This document shows, piece by piece, positions 1 to 8,815 of a stretch of 64,000 nt of DNA. The stretch covers positions 1 to 64,000 of the forward strand of contig NZ_QBAW01000003.1 of assembly GCF_009689985.1 (NCBI RefSeq). Reading direction: 5' to 3'. This DNA is from Helicobacter pylori. GTDB taxonomy: Bacteria > Campylobacterota > Campylobacteria > Campylobacterales > Helicobacteraceae. A program made the translations under genes and the position numbers. Positions within the stretch are counted from its first letter, which is position 1. Each line of letters starts with the position of its first letter. The notes beneath the pieces are model-generated. The model ran no database searches, was not told where the DNA came from, and worked only from the letters and a program-made list of their open reading frames with translations.

Positions 1-79
1 CACTTTTAAAATCTATCGCAAAGCTTATCAAAAATCCTTACCTTTGTTGCGCGCCATAAGGAGATGGGTTAAAAAATAA
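1..79 (+). CDS. futB: Alpha-1,3-fucosyltransferase, C-terminal end (partial)
   Basis: Only the last 25 codons are inside the window. Reading from base 2, the tail includes TFKIYRKAYQKSLPLL and RRWVKK before the TAA at 77-79. This is the basic, amphipathic C-terminal tail I recognise from H. pylori Lewis-antigen fucosyltransferases (FutA/FutB), which follows their heptad repeats and anchors the enzyme to the membrane. FutB transfers fucose onto O-antigen N-acetyllactosamine. The neighbour on the right, HP0650-like, favours futB over futA. The gene converges on the next one with only 8 bases between stops. The catalytic part, any poly-C tract and the heptad repeats lie outside the window, so the ON/OFF state cannot be judged. 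Confidence 0.75.
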   Translation, partial: TFKIYRKAYQKSLPLLRAIRRWVKK

Positions 80-87
80 GGTGCATT

Positions 88-717
88 TTAAGATTGGTTA
101 AGAAATTGGAGCGCTATTTTAAAATGCGCTAACGCTTCTTTTTTGAGCGTGGGGTTTTTGAGCATGTCCTCTAAAGCATGGGTGCTTAAAAAATGTTTTG
201 TTTTTAAAGACACGATACGCCCAAAGGATTCTTCTTTAGAAAGGTTTAAAAGGCGTTTGGGCAAAATCTCGCCAAATACCACAATGACTTTTGAAATGCT
301 GTTGTCTAATTGCCAGGTTAAATGGAATAGACATGCGTTGATTTCTTCTTCTAAATTAAGGCTGTTAGAGTCGCATTTAAGGAGCGATAAAATACTGCAA
401 TCTTTTAAGGGGAAGTTAAAAACTTTTTGGATAATGCTCTCTAACATGGTCGCTTTTAAATTGTTTAAGAAATTCAATTGGCTATCCAGCATGGGGGTTA
501 GCGTGATGAAAGTGAGCTTGGAAGTGGGATTAAAAAGCCCGATCACCGGTTTTGAATTTTGATGGCGTTTGCACAGATTGCAATTTTCTATGCTCTCATA
601 AACTTGTTTGTTAAGAGGCTTATTTTGGGGCTTATTAAGGTTGGTATTCGTGTAAGTTTCGCCCAAAAGACGCTCCATATAAAGGAAGCGTAAAATTTGA
701 AGGCGTGAAAGTTGCAA
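88..717 (-). CDS. Uracil-DNA-glycosylase-like (family 4 fold), probably catalytically degenerate
   Basis: The protein is about 209 residues. It keeps the cysteine layout of family 4 [4Fe-4S] uracil-DNA glycosylases: C46-x2-C49 near the N-terminus and C115-x13-C129 in the middle, the latter in a KC...EEEINAC context like the family's KCRPP...EEI..C. A hydrophobic strand (KVIVVFGEI) and a C-terminal THALEDMLKNP segment match the family's 'iv.lG' and 'HPS.ll.nP' regions. The catalytic GEAPG motif after strand 1 is absent; the equivalent stretch reads ITLTPML. The first codon is TTG at 717, five bases after the aspA stop, so it is probably co-transcribed with aspA; an ATG at 678 (MERLLGE) is an alternative start. 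Function is unproven: it may bind DNA or uracil without excising it. Assignment to the family is inference from motifs. Confidence 0.65.
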   Translation of the reverse strand: MQLSRLQILRFLYMERLLGETYTNTNLNKPQNKPLNKQVYESIENCNLCKRHQNSKPVIGLFNPTSKLTFITLTPMLDSQLNFLNNLKATMLESIIQKVFNFPLKDCSILSLLKCDSNSLNLEEEINACLFHLTWQLDNSISKVIVVFGEILPKRLLNLSKEESFGRIVSLKTKHFLSTHALEDMLKNPTLKKEALAHFKIALQFLNQS

Positions 718-722
718 AGCGT

Positions 723-2129
723 TCAGTCTTTATGCTTTTTGAAAGCGTGAGGGCTTAGCATGTTTTCTGGCTTGAAAATATCGTCCAGTTGTTCTTTAGT
801 TAAGATTTTCTTTTCTAAAGCGATGTCATAGATAGAGCGATCGCTTTTTAAAGCTTCTTTAGCGATCATAGCGGATTTTTCATAGCCGATATGAGGGTTT
901 AGCGCGGTAACAATGCCAATGCTGTTAAAGACATAATCGTGGCAAATCTTTTCATTAGCCGTGATGCCTTCCACGCATTTAGTCGTTAAGGTTTCAATTG
1001 CACGCCCTAAAATCACAAAGGAATGGAAAAGCTTATAAGCGATAACCGGCTCAAACACATTGAGTTGCAATTGCCCTCCTTCTGCGGCTAACGCTACGCT
1101 CAAATCATTCCCAATCACCGCAAAGCACACCTGATTGACCACTTCAGGGATCACCGGATTGACTTTACCGGGCATAATAGAGCTACCCGGCTGCATTTTA
1201 GGCAAATTGATTTCATTCAGCCCGGCTCTAGGGCCTGAGCTAAGCAACCTTAGATCGTTACAGACTTTAGAGAGTTTGACCGCAATACGCTTTAACACCC
1301 CACTCACTTGCACATACGCCCCCGTGCTTTGAGTGGCTTCTATCAAATTATTAGCCATGACAAAGGGGCGGCCCGTTACTTCTTGGATTTTCTTTTCAAT
1401 CAAACTGCGATAATCCGGGTGCGAATTGATCCCTGTGCCAATAGCCGTGCCGCCTAAATTAAGCTCTCTTACCCAATTCCTAGCGTCTAAAACCTGCTCA
1501 ATATCCCTATCAACCATCAAAGCGTAAGTTTCAAACTCTTGACCTAAAGTCATAGGCACAGCGTCTTGAAGCTGGGTGCGCCCCATTTTAATCACATGAG
1601 CGAATTCCTTAGCTTTTTGAGCGAAAGCGTCCCTTAAAGCCTTCATGGGAGCGACTAAATTACTCAAACGCTCATAAATCGCAATTTTTAACGCGCTAGG
1701 ATAAGCGTCATTGGTGGATTGAGAGCGGTTGACATGGTCGTTTGGGTGGCAAAATTGATACTCACCCTTTTGATGCCCCATGTATTCTAAAGCCAAATTA
1801 GCAATCACTTCATTCATGTTCATGTTCGTGCTTGTGCCAGCCCCCCCTTGAATCATATCCACAATGAATTGATCATGGTATTTGCCATCAACCAACAAAT
1901 CGCACGCGTGGCAAATCGCAATTTTAAGCTTTTCATCAATCAAGCCTAATTGCGCGTTCGCTAAAGCAGCCGCTTTTTTGACTTGAGCAAAAGATTTGAT
2001 AAAAACAGGATAACTGCAAAGCTTGTCGTTGGTGATGAAAAAATTTTCACTCGCTCTTAAAGTCTGGATCCCATAATAAACTTCATCGCTAATTTCCATT
2101 TGCCCAATGAAATCATGCTCAATACGCAT
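723..2129 (-). CDS. aspA: Aspartate ammonia-lyase (aspartase)
   Basis: This 468-residue cytoplasmic enzyme interconverts L-aspartate with fumarate and ammonia, which links amino-acid catabolism to fumarate respiration in H. pylori. The fumarase/aspartase superfamily signature GSSIMPGKVNP, the mobile catalytic loop with the active-site Ser, lies at about residues 314-324. TSTNMNMNEV near residue 100 and GRTQLQDAVP near residue 185 are the other two conserved regions. Length is normal for AspA. The start ATG has AAGGAG a few bases upstream. TAGAAT (2159-2164) or TACAAT (2168-2173) on the minus strand could serve as the -10. Fumarase C is the close alternative, but the residues around the signature and the synteny with murA favour AspA. 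Confidence 0.93.
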   Translation of the reverse strand: MRIEHDFIGQMEISDEVYYGIQTLRASENFFITNDKLCSYPVFIKSFAQVKKAAALANAQLGLIDEKLKIAICHACDLLVDGKYHDQFIVDMIQGGAGTSTNMNMNEVIANLALEYMGHQKGEYQFCHPNDHVNRSQSTNDAYPSALKIAIYERLSNLVAPMKALRDAFAQKAKEFAHVIKMGRTQLQDAVPMTLGQEFETYALMVDRDIEQVLDARNWVRELNLGGTAIGTGINSHPDYRSLIEKKIQEVTGRPFVMANNLIEATQSTGAYVQVSGVLKRIAVKLSKVCNDLRLLSSGPRAGLNEINLPKMQPGSSIMPGKVNPVIPEVVNQVCFAVIGNDLSVALAAEGGQLQLNVFEPVIAYKLFHSFVILGRAIETLTTKCVEGITANEKICHDYVFNSIGIVTALNPHIGYEKSAMIAKEALKSDRSIYDIALEKKILTKEQLDDIFKPENMLSPHAFKKHKD

Positions 2130-2186
2130 AAAAGCTCCTTATGTAATAATTGAAAAATATTCTAGCTATTGTAACCAAATCTTAGA

Positions 2187-3455
2187 TTATTTTTCTTTTA
2201 AACGCAACACTTTTGCCCCTAAAGCGTTGATTTTATCCTCTAATCTCTCATAACCCCTATCCAAGTGGTAAATCCTATGCACCCTACTCACACCCTTAGC
2301 CACTAATGCGGCTAAAATGAGAGCCGAAGAAGCCCTTAAATCAGTCGCCATCACATCGCTCCCGGTAAGCTCTGTGGATCCGCTAATGGTAGCCACATTC
2401 GTTTTTAGGCTGATATTAGCCCCTAAGCGTTGCAATTCGCTTGCATGCATGAAGCGGTTTTCAAAAAGCGTTTCTTCAATCACGCTCGTCCCCAAACACT
2501 GCGTGGCTAACGCCATGAATTGCGCTTGCATGTCTGTGGGAAAGCCTGGGTATTCTTTCGTGGTGATTTCAAAGGCTTGGCGTTTTTTGGCCGGATAAAT
2601 TTCTATAGAATTTTCTTGAATGTTTAGCGAAAAACCAATTTCTATAAGCTTATCGGTGATCGCTTGAAGATGGTTAGGGATGATACGATTGATTTTAAGC
2701 TGGCTGTTAGTGATAGCCCCCACGCACAAATAAGTGCCTGCTTCAATCCTATCGGGTATGATTTGAATGTCTTTTAAATTTAAAGCGTCGCTTTCTACCC
2801 CCCTAATCTTTAACTCGCTGCTGCCAACGCCCTCAATTTCTACCCCTCCACTCTGTAAAAACGCGCACAATTGAGCGATTTCTGGCTCTTTAGCGGCGTT
2901 AATGATGCGCGTGATCCCTTTAGCAAGGCTTGCTGCCATGAGGGCGTTTTCTGTGCCTGTAACGCTGATTTTATCAAATAAAATATCATTCCCTTTCAAG
3001 CCTTTAGGGGCTTTTGCGTGGATATAGCCTTGCTCAATTTTGATTTCAGCCCCTAATTGTTGCATCGCTTTTAGGTGCAAATCCACAGGCCTTGCTCCTA
3101 TAGCGCACCCACCGGGCAAACTCACTAAGCATTCTTTAAAACGCGCTAATAAAGGGCCTAAAACCAAAATGGAAGCGCGCATTTTACGCACCAAATCGTA
3201 AGTGGCTTCGGTGTGGCGCAAAGATTTAGCGCTGATTTGGAGCGTGCTAGGATCAAGCCATTCTAAGTTAGCGCCTAAATTTTGCAACAATAACGCCATC
3301 GCCTTTATATCCACCACTTGGGGCAAGGATTTGATTTTGACTTCTTGGCGGCTTAAAAGCGCGGCGGCTAAAATGGGGAGCGCGGAATTTTTCGCCCCTG
3401 AAATTTCTACCCCCCCTTTTAAAGTGACTTGTCCTACAATCTCTAAAAAATCCAA
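2187..3455 (-). CDS. murA: UDP-N-acetylglucosamine 1-carboxyvinyltransferase
   Basis: MurA adds enolpyruvate from PEP to UDP-GlcNAc, the first committed step of peptidoglycan synthesis, in the cytoplasm. The 422-residue length is typical. The N-terminal [15 protein letters not shown] substrate-binding segment is at 20-34. The catalytic cysteine is present as C117 in [15 protein letters not shown]; this is the residue alkylated by fosfomycin. The late [13 protein letters not shown] motif is also present. The gene sits two bases downstream of the small membrane-protein gene at 3458, which suggests one transcript running from gltX2 through galU to murA. Confidence 0.95.
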   Translation of the reverse strand: MDFLEIVGQVTLKGGVEISGAKNSALPILAAALLSRQEVKIKSLPQVVDIKAMALLLQNLGANLEWLDPSTLQISAKSLRHTEATYDLVRKMRASILVLGPLLARFKECLVSLPGGCAIGARPVDLHLKAMQQLGAEIKIEQGYIHAKAPKGLKGNDILFDKISVTGTENALMAASLAKGITRIINAAKEPEIAQLCAFLQSGGVEIEGVGSSELKIRGVESDALNLKDIQIIPDRIEAGTYLCVGAITNSQLKINRIIPNHLQAITDKLIEIGFSLNIQENSIEIYPAKKRQAFEITTKEYPGFPTDMQAQFMALATQCLGTSVIEETLFENRFMHASELQRLGANISLKTNVATISGSTELTGSDVMATDLRASSALILAALVAKGVSRVHRIYHLDRGYERLEDKINALGAKVLRLKEK

Positions 3456-3457
3456 TT

Positions 3458-3865
3458 CTATCCTTTTTCTTTTTTATTCTTAAGGGCTAAGCCGGTAGCG
3501 TTAGCGATTTTTTGCGCATGATTAGGGTTAGCGTTTTCTAATTCTTGCCCAAAATTAATAGCGTCTTCTAATTCAAAAAATTCTGAAGCGACTAAATTTT
3601 GGATCGTTTCTAGCCACAGAGTTTCTTTGTCTTTGGGGCAATTTTTAAAACGCTCATTAAAGCTGTTTTTAAGTTTTTCTAAAGCTGGCACGCTTTTAAG
3701 GTTTTTGATTTGTTCGCTCAAATCTTCTAAAGAGAGGCTTTTATTAGGAAGATTTTGCTTTAAGGGGGGGCGAGAAAGCCTCCAAGCAAGCCCCACCAAT
3801 AATACAGGGAGCAAGCATACAAAGAGGATCAAATACATGTAAGCATAATACGCTAAATTGCCCAT
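3458..3865 (-). CDS. Small single-pass membrane protein, function unknown
   Basis: The 135-residue product has one strong N-terminal membrane segment (about residues 5-28, [20 protein letters not shown]), followed by a positively charged stretch and a polar, Lys/Glu-rich cytoplasmic part with coiled-coil character ([19 protein letters not shown]). [22 protein letters not shown] patch is reminiscent of a short helical-repeat domain. I do not recognise a family. It lies between galU (gap 11) and murA (gap 2) on the same strand, the position of HP0647 in 26695. Position alone does not show a role in envelope synthesis. Confidence 0.7.
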   Translation of the reverse strand: MGNLAYYAYMYLILFVCLLPVLLVGLAWRLSRPPLKQNLPNKSLSLEDLSEQIKNLKSVPALEKLKNSFNERFKNCPKDKETLWLETIQNLVASEFFELEDAINFGQELENANPNHAQKIANATGLALKNKKEKG

Positions 3866-3876
3866 GTTGATAAGAT

Positions 3877-4698
3877 TTATAAGCGTTTTTTATAATAAGC
3901 GTTACTCGCTTCAATATAGCCTTCCACACTCCCGCAATCGTATCGTTTGCCTTTGAATTGGTAGGCGATGATTCGTTTTCTTTTGGCTTGAATGAGTAAG
4001 GCGTCTGTGATTTGGATTTCATTGTTTTTACCCGGTTTCGTCTCGCTTAAAATTTCAAAAATATCCGGGGTTAGAATGTAGCGCCCTATCACGGCTAGAT
4101 TGCTTGGGGCGTCTTCTTGGCTTGGTTTTTCCACCATGTCTTTAATCTCATACACCCCCTCTTCTAACCATTCGCCCCTAATCACGCCGTATTTTGAAAC
4201 TTCTTCTAGCGCCACCTCTTCAATGGCCACAATGGAGCATTGGTATTTTTGATACAATGAAATCATTTGCTTTAGCACGCTTGGATAATCATGGCTTATG
4301 CATAAGTCATCGGCTAAAATCACCGCAAAAGGCTCATTGCCTATGAGGGCTTCTCCGGTTAAAATCGCATGCCCTAAGCCTTTCATTTGTTTTTGGCGCA
4401 CATAGGAAAAACAGCATTTTTCTATAATGTTACGAATGCTTTTTAGGGCGTTTTCTTTGTTAGTGCCTTGGATTTGATGCTCTATTTCATAGCTCGTGTC
4501 AAAATAATCTTCTAAACTGCGCTTGTTTCTGCCTGTAACAATCGCCATCACTTCACAGCCTGCTTCCATCGCTTCCTCTACAGCGTATTGGATTAAAGGT
4601 TTATCCACAATGGGCAGCATTTCTTTAGGAATGGTTTTAGTGATCGGCAAAAAGCGCGTGCCGTAGCCAGCGGCAGGAAAAAGGCATTTTTTAATCAT
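3877..4698 (-). CDS. galU: UTP-glucose-1-phosphate uridylyltransferase
   Basis: GalU makes UDP-glucose from UTP and glucose-1-phosphate, supplying LPS and glycan synthesis. The 273-residue protein has the nucleotidyltransferase N-terminus with AAGYGTRFLPITK (about 8-20) and the EMLPIVDKPLIQYAVEEA substrate region. Further on are the VILADDL metal-binding strand, the VEKPSQEDAPSNLAVIGRY segment and the RYDCGSVEGYIEA C-terminal motif, all in the expected order. The start overlaps the slt stop by four bases (ATGA), so translation is probably coupled. Confidence 0.93.
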   Translation of the reverse strand: MIKKCLFPAAGYGTRFLPITKTIPKEMLPIVDKPLIQYAVEEAMEAGCEVMAIVTGRNKRSLEDYFDTSYEIEHQIQGTNKENALKSIRNIIEKCCFSYVRQKQMKGLGHAILTGEALIGNEPFAVILADDLCISHDYPSVLKQMISLYQKYQCSIVAIEEVALEEVSKYGVIRGEWLEEGVYEIKDMVEKPSQEDAPSNLAVIGRYILTPDIFEILSETKPGKNNEIQITDALLIQAKRKRIIAYQFKGKRYDCGSVEGYIEASNAYYKKRL

Positions 4699-6377
4699 GG
4701 TTTGTCCTTTGAGTTAAGAGTTTGTTCTAAAAATGCATCAACAGGGATGAAATTCCCAAAAATTTCTTGATAAATCAAGTAATTGAGCATGACCCTAAAG
4801 CCATACAAACGGGTTTCGCTATAAGGCATAAGCTCCATGCTAAGCCATGGCTCAAAATGATTTTTTTCTTTAAATCGTTTGGAGCTTTCTAGCCACCTCC
4901 TTAAAAACCCAGGCCCAGCGTTATAAGCGTAGGCGACAAAAAGGGGGTGGTTGAATTCTTTTTTTAGATGGTTCAAGTAATAATTACCAAATTTGAGAGC
5001 GATATTGGGGTTAAACATGTCGTTTAGATCAACATTATCCATGCCAAGACTTTTAGCGAAAGGCCCTACATTAAAGGGCATGATTTGCATAAGCCCCAGA
5101 GCGAAGGAGCGTGAAATGACTGCCGGAAGCAAGAAACTTTCTTGCCTAGCGATCGCATACGCCATAGCCTTTTCATCAATATTTTGCCATTCAATAATGC
5201 CTTCATAAGGGGATAAATAATAATAAATCTTGTCTTTATTGCGTTGGCTTAAAAGATAGGTCAATTCAGGGGCGCTTTTTTCATAATACAAGCTTTTTAG
5301 CATCGCATTAAACGCGTCTTCGCCTTTCAAACTCAAGGTTTTTTCCTTAAAAATTTGCCACGAAAAAGGGTCACAAGTGTTAAAAGGAGGGTCTTCTTGG
5401 CTTAAATTTTGGATGTGAGAAATGATGCGATAACTGGGCGTGGTTTGGAGCTTGCGACTCGCATAAAGACTATAAAGGTTTAAGGCAGGGCTTTGTGAAA
5501 GGCGTTCCAAAGTTTTTTTCTTTTTAGAGACTAGATACTGCCAAAAAACCGCTCTGTCTTTTGAAAAATCATCGTCTTTAACCACCGCTTCTGAGCGTTC
5601 AAAATACTTGAGCGCTTTAGAGGGTTTTTTACGCAAGATTTCATTAATCCCTAGGATAAAAAAGGTTTGCGCGTTGCTGTGGGTAGCGTTAGTTTTAGTG
5701 AGAGCGTCTTTAAAATGATCCAATTTAGGATCTAAAATAACCTGATAGATCAAGCGGTTAAACGCCGGGTAATCTTCATCTAAAAGGCGGTTTAACTCTT
5801 TAATAGGGATATGTTTTTCAAAAATTTGGAGCTTTTTTTCATAACTCAAATGGTTGAAAAGTGCACTAAACACTTGCACATTAGCCTTAAATAAAGAAGC
5901 GCTCACATTCTTACTTTGCAAAATTTCTAATTCTTCATAAAGAACGGGGTAAGCCTCTTTGATTTTAATTTGTAAGGGCTTAAGGGTTTGAAGGGGGATT
6001 TTATCAAAATCTTTGATTTTTGATTTTAAAGCGATAGCGATACAGCTATTTTGGAAAGTGTCTGTTGTTTCTAACATGCTTTCTAGGGTAATTTGCTTGC
6101 AATAAATATCTTCAGGCAATTTAACATCAGGGCTTTTTTCTGCATTGTCTGAGTCTTTTTCTTGCATGGCCTTTTGTAGGGCGTTATTTTTATTTTGAGT
6201 CAATTCATAGGCTTTTTTAGCGTTTTCTAAAGTGGTTTTTTTATCGCTAATATAGCGCCATAAATAATAATCCCTAACAATCCCGGCGGGCTTTCTTTCT
6301 AAATCTTTTAAACTCAACTCGGTTTGAGAAAAACCAACGCCAAGCACACCCATAAAAAATAAAATAAAAAAACGCAT
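4695..6377 (-). CDS. slt: Soluble-type lytic murein transglycosylase
   Basis: Slt cleaves the MurNAc-GlcNAc bond of peptidoglycan to give 1,6-anhydro products, in the periplasm. The N-terminal two thirds is an all-helical superhelix (U/L-domain type). The C-terminal lysozyme-like domain has the catalytic Glu in ARQESFLLPA (about residue 410) and the ALGLMQIMP motif. FNPNIALKFGNYYL and AYNAGPG follow. I chose the ATG at 6377 rather than the longer reading from 6416. It gives a clean signal peptide (MRFFILFFMGVLGVGFS), starts eight bases after the yggT stop, and avoids a 31-base overlap. This start gives 560 residues, close to the usual Slt70-like length in this species. Confidence 0.88.
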   Translation of the reverse strand: MRFFILFFMGVLGVGFSQTELSLKDLERKPAGIVRDYYLWRYISDKKTTLENAKKAYELTQNKNNALQKAMQEKDSDNAEKSPDVKLPEDIYCKQITLESMLETTDTFQNSCIAIALKSKIKDFDKIPLQTLKPLQIKIKEAYPVLYEELEILQSKNVSASLFKANVQVFSALFNHLSYEKKLQIFEKHIPIKELNRLLDEDYPAFNRLIYQVILDPKLDHFKDALTKTNATHSNAQTFFILGINEILRKKPSKALKYFERSEAVVKDDDFSKDRAVFWQYLVSKKKKTLERLSQSPALNLYSLYASRKLQTTPSYRIISHIQNLSQEDPPFNTCDPFSWQIFKEKTLSLKGEDAFNAMLKSLYYEKSAPELTYLLSQRNKDKIYYYLSPYEGIIEWQNIDEKAMAYAIARQESFLLPAVISRSFALGLMQIMPFNVGPFAKSLGMDNVDLNDMFNPNIALKFGNYYLNHLKKEFNHPLFVAYAYNAGPGFLRRWLESSKRFKEKNHFEPWLSMELMPYSETRLYGFRVMLNYLIYQEIFGNFIPVDAFLEQTLNSKDKP

Positions 6378-6385
6378 GATTTTCT

Positions 6386-6679
6386 TTAAAGGCTTTTGGC
6401 GAGCATAAAAAGCCATTGGATGAGGGTTAAATCTAAAAATTTCAAAACGATGACCACCACTAAAGGAGCGAAATCCAACCCGTTAAACACCAGCTTGAAT
6501 TTAGAGCGTAAAAAATAAAACACCGGCTCACACAAGCGAGCGAGGATTTGCATGATGGGGTTATTGGGGTTAGGTTGCACAAAGCTAATGAGTGAATAAA
6601 TGATGACCACCCACATATAAATCGTAATAAGCGAGCCTAAAATCACCGCTACCGCATTAATAAGAGTGGAAAATATCAT
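6386..6679 (-). CDS. YggT family integral membrane protein
   Basis: The 97-residue product has two to three membrane segments: about 3-30, 48-60 (partial) and 68-93. It has the YggT layout, with a central polar [19 protein letters not shown] segment, which corresponds to the family's P.NP....l...t.P.l. signature. YggT proteins are found next to cell-envelope and division genes and are linked to osmotic or divisome functions, but no activity is firmly known. It overlaps gltX2 by four bases and precedes slt by eight, so it belongs to the same transcript. Confidence 0.85.
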   Translation of the reverse strand: MIFSTLINAVAVILGSLITIYMWVVIIYSLISFVQPNPNNPIMQILARLCEPVFYFLRSKFKLVFNGLDFAPLVVVIVLKFLDLTLIQWLFMLAKSL

Positions 6680-7995
6680 GCTTTGAGCCTTAAAACTTCT
6701 TGATAATGGCTTTGGATATAGGGGAAAATCAAAGGCAATTCAACGCCATGCGAGTTCCCGGTTAAAAGGATGCGTAAAGGTTTGAAAAAATCCTTACCCT
6801 TAAGCTGGCTTAATCGCATGGCTTCCTTTTTAAAACTTTCAAAATCCTTATACGCTTGAAAATCCATGCTTTTTAGAGCGTTAAAAAGCGCTAAACAACG
6901 CTCTTTAAAATCTTCGTTTTCGTAAGTTTTAACAACATCTTTTGGCTCTAAAAACAACGAAATTTTTTCTCTCAATTCTAAAAGCGTGCCGCATTCTTCT
7001 ATAAACAATCTTAAAAGCCCTAAGAGGTTTTTATCTTTTATCAAAGTGAGTTCTAATAACTTGTCATCGTCTAAAAGCTTTAAATGCTCGTGGTTTAAGT
7101 GTTTTAAATATTTTAAATTAAAATGAGCCGGGGAGCTGGAAAGATTTTCTAAATCAAACCATTCTATCGCTTCATCAAGGCTGAAAACTTCCTTAGGCAC
7201 TTTATTACCGATAGTGATGAGATAATTCACAATAGCCTCCGGTAAAAACCCTTGATTCAAAAGCCATTTCACGCTGGAGGCTTCATCTCTTTTACTCATT
7301 TTTTTACCGCTTGTTTCGTCTAAAATAATGGGCAAATGCGCATAAACAATCGGATCGTTTGAGCCTAAAGCTTGCTGGATTAAAATTTGTTTAGGGGTGT
7401 TACTCACATGATCTTCGCCTCTAATAATCAGACTGATTTCATAGAGCAAATCATCGCATGCGCAAGCGAAATTATAAGTAGGGCTTTTATCCTGTCTTAA
7501 AAGCACAAAAGAATCCAATTCATCAGGTTCAAATTTCACTTCTTTTTTAATCGTATCATTGAAAGACACCGCATGATTTGGGGCTTTTAAACGCACCACA
7601 GGGGCATGACGCTTGTCTTTTTCTAAAGCCGCCCACTCGTCTAAATACCTGAAAGGGCGTTTTTCATTTTTGGCTTTTTCTTTTTCTCTTTCTAAAAACT
7701 CCGTGCTCGCATAACAATAAAACGCTTTATTTTCTTTCAGTAATTTTCCTGCCATTTCTCTGTGATAATCTATGTTATGGCTTTGATACACGAGCTTGTC
7801 CCAGCTTATCCCCATAAGCTTTAAGATCTCTAAAATTTCTTGGTCTTTGCCTTCAATGTTGCGCTCTTTGTCCGTGTCTTCAATGCGGATGAGAAAGGGT
7901 TTGTGTTGCTGTTTGGCCACAATGTAGTTAAAAATGGCTGCCCTTAAATTCCCTATATGCATATCTCCTGTAGGCGAAGGTGCAAAACGAAGCAT
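6676..7995 (-). CDS. gltX2: Glutamyl-tRNA synthetase 2 (tRNA-Gln-charging type)
   Basis: This class I aminoacyl-tRNA synthetase of 439 residues has [11 protein letters not shown] at 7-16, the HIGH-type signature with Asn in the last position, and KKMSKR at about 231-237. H. pylori has two GluRS enzymes and no GlnRS. The one at this locus (HP0643) is known from published work to charge mainly tRNA-Gln with Glu, which GatCAB then amidates; that specificity is not read from the sequence here. The anticodon-binding C-terminal half is shorter and more diverged than in canonical GluRS. A good extended -10 (8025-8030) lies 30 bases upstream, so this is probably the first gene of the gltX2-yggT-slt-galU-HP0647-murA transcript. 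Confidence 0.9.
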   Translation of the reverse strand: MLRFAPSPTGDMHIGNLRAAIFNYIVAKQQHKPFLIRIEDTDKERNIEGKDQEILEILKLMGISWDKLVYQSHNIDYHREMAGKLLKENKAFYCYASTEFLEREKEKAKNEKRPFRYLDEWAALEKDKRHAPVVRLKAPNHAVSFNDTIKKEVKFEPDELDSFVLLRQDKSPTYNFACACDDLLYEISLIIRGEDHVSNTPKQILIQQALGSNDPIVYAHLPIILDETSGKKMSKRDEASSVKWLLNQGFLPEAIVNYLITIGNKVPKEVFSLDEAIEWFDLENLSSSPAHFNLKYLKHLNHEHLKLLDDDKLLELTLIKDKNLLGLLRLFIEECGTLLELREKISLFLEPKDVVKTYENEDFKERCLALFNALKSMDFQAYKDFESFKKEAMRLSQLKGKDFFKPLRILLTGNSHGVELPLIFPYIQSHYQEVLRLKA

Positions 7996-8024
7996 AAAAA
8001 CCCTTTATTGAAAAATAGTTTTTG

Positions 8025-8030
8025 ATTATA
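8025..8030 (-). promoter_or_regulatory. -10 element for the gltX2 operon
   Basis: TATAAT on the minus strand, about 30 bases before the gltX2 ATG, in the context AGGTATAATC. The leader is AT-rich and carries AAAGGG before the start. No clear -35, as usual for the housekeeping sigma of H. pylori. The remainder of the gap to the frxA stop (8031-8160) holds only a short TTGGC-TAAC-GCCAA hairpin (8107-8120), without a T run. Confidence 0.6.
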
Positions 8031-8160
8031 CCTAAAGAATACTTAATTGTGTTGTGGTGGTTTTGTTTTTATCAAACATGAACAAGCATCATTTAAGAGA
8101 TTAGCGTTTGGCTAACGCCAAGCTCTTTATGGTTGGTTATCAAAAAGCCAAAAGCGTTTC

Positions 8161-8814
8161 TTATTCAATCACTTCATAAATAACTTCTGTCTTCCAGCGG
8201 GTTTTAGGGGTGATTTCTTGATTGCGATAACCAAAACTAGCCATTACCGATACCCCAAATTCCGCCGTGTTTAGATAGCCTTTTTTCTTTAAATAAGCCT
8301 CCACTTTTTCTTGATCATACCCTTCAATTGGGCAAGAATCAATCCCTAACATGGCCGCTGCCATCATCATGTTCGCCATTTGGATATAAGTCTGCTTGCT
8401 AGCCCAATCAAACAAGGATCGTTCGCTATTGAGTTTCATGTCGCTCTCTTGGAAATTTTTAATCATTTGAGCGAACCTAGAATCAGTGTCATAATCCCTT
8501 TTTTTAACCTCATGCATCACTTTTTTAACATAATCGCTGTCATAAGTAACGCCTTTTCGTGCAAGATAAATGACAAAATGGCTCGCTCCCTCTAAGCTAG
8601 AAAGAGCCCCCCAGGCCATCGGTTTTAAATCTTCTTTCATGCGTTCATTCTTTAATAAAAGCATTTTCCATGGTTCAAGCCCGAATGCAGAAAGGGCTAA
8701 CCTCCCCACTTCAACCAACGCTTCCCAATCCTTTTGAGAAATACGGCGATTGGGATCGTATTTTTTCGTAGCGAATCGTTGGTGCTGTAAAGCAACCACT
8801 TGTTCTCTGTCCAT
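8161..8814 (-). CDS. frxA: NAD(P)H-flavin nitroreductase FrxA with altered FMN loop
   Basis: FrxA is a 217-residue FMN enzyme of the NfsB/RdxA nitroreductase family. With RdxA it reduces metronidazole to its toxic form. The reading frame is intact and full length. It has the N-terminal QHQRFATKKYDP FMN-binding segment, EPWKMLLL, and the C-terminal MASFGYRN. The loop before EPW normally reads APSS-I-G in H. pylori FrxA and RdxA (from memory). Here it is ALSAFG at 40-45: Pro41 to Leu, Ser43 to Ala, Ile44 to Phe. Because that loop contacts FMN, activity may be reduced. The gene starts one base after the stop of the dehydrogenase-like gene, so its expression probably depends on the pcnB-led transcript. 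Confidence 0.9.
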   Translation of the reverse strand: MDREQVVALQHQRFATKKYDPNRRISQKDWEALVEVGRLALSAFGLEPWKMLLLKNERMKEDLKPMAWGALSSLEGASHFVIYLARKGVTYDSDYVKKVMHEVKKRDYDTDSRFAQMIKNFQESDMKLNSERSLFDWASKQTYIQMANMMMAAAMLGIDSCPIEGYDQEKVEAYLKKKGYLNTAEFGVSVMASFGYRNQEITPKTRWKTEVIYEVIE

Positions 8815-8815
8815 T

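Noticed and set aside
143..562. 139-codon plus-strand ORF opposite the UDG-like gene
   Set aside because: Shadow of the minus-strand gene, which has family motifs; the plus frame has none.
8100..8130. Hairpin downstream of frxA as a terminator
   Set aside because: Short stem with no T run on the relevant side; kept only as a remark.
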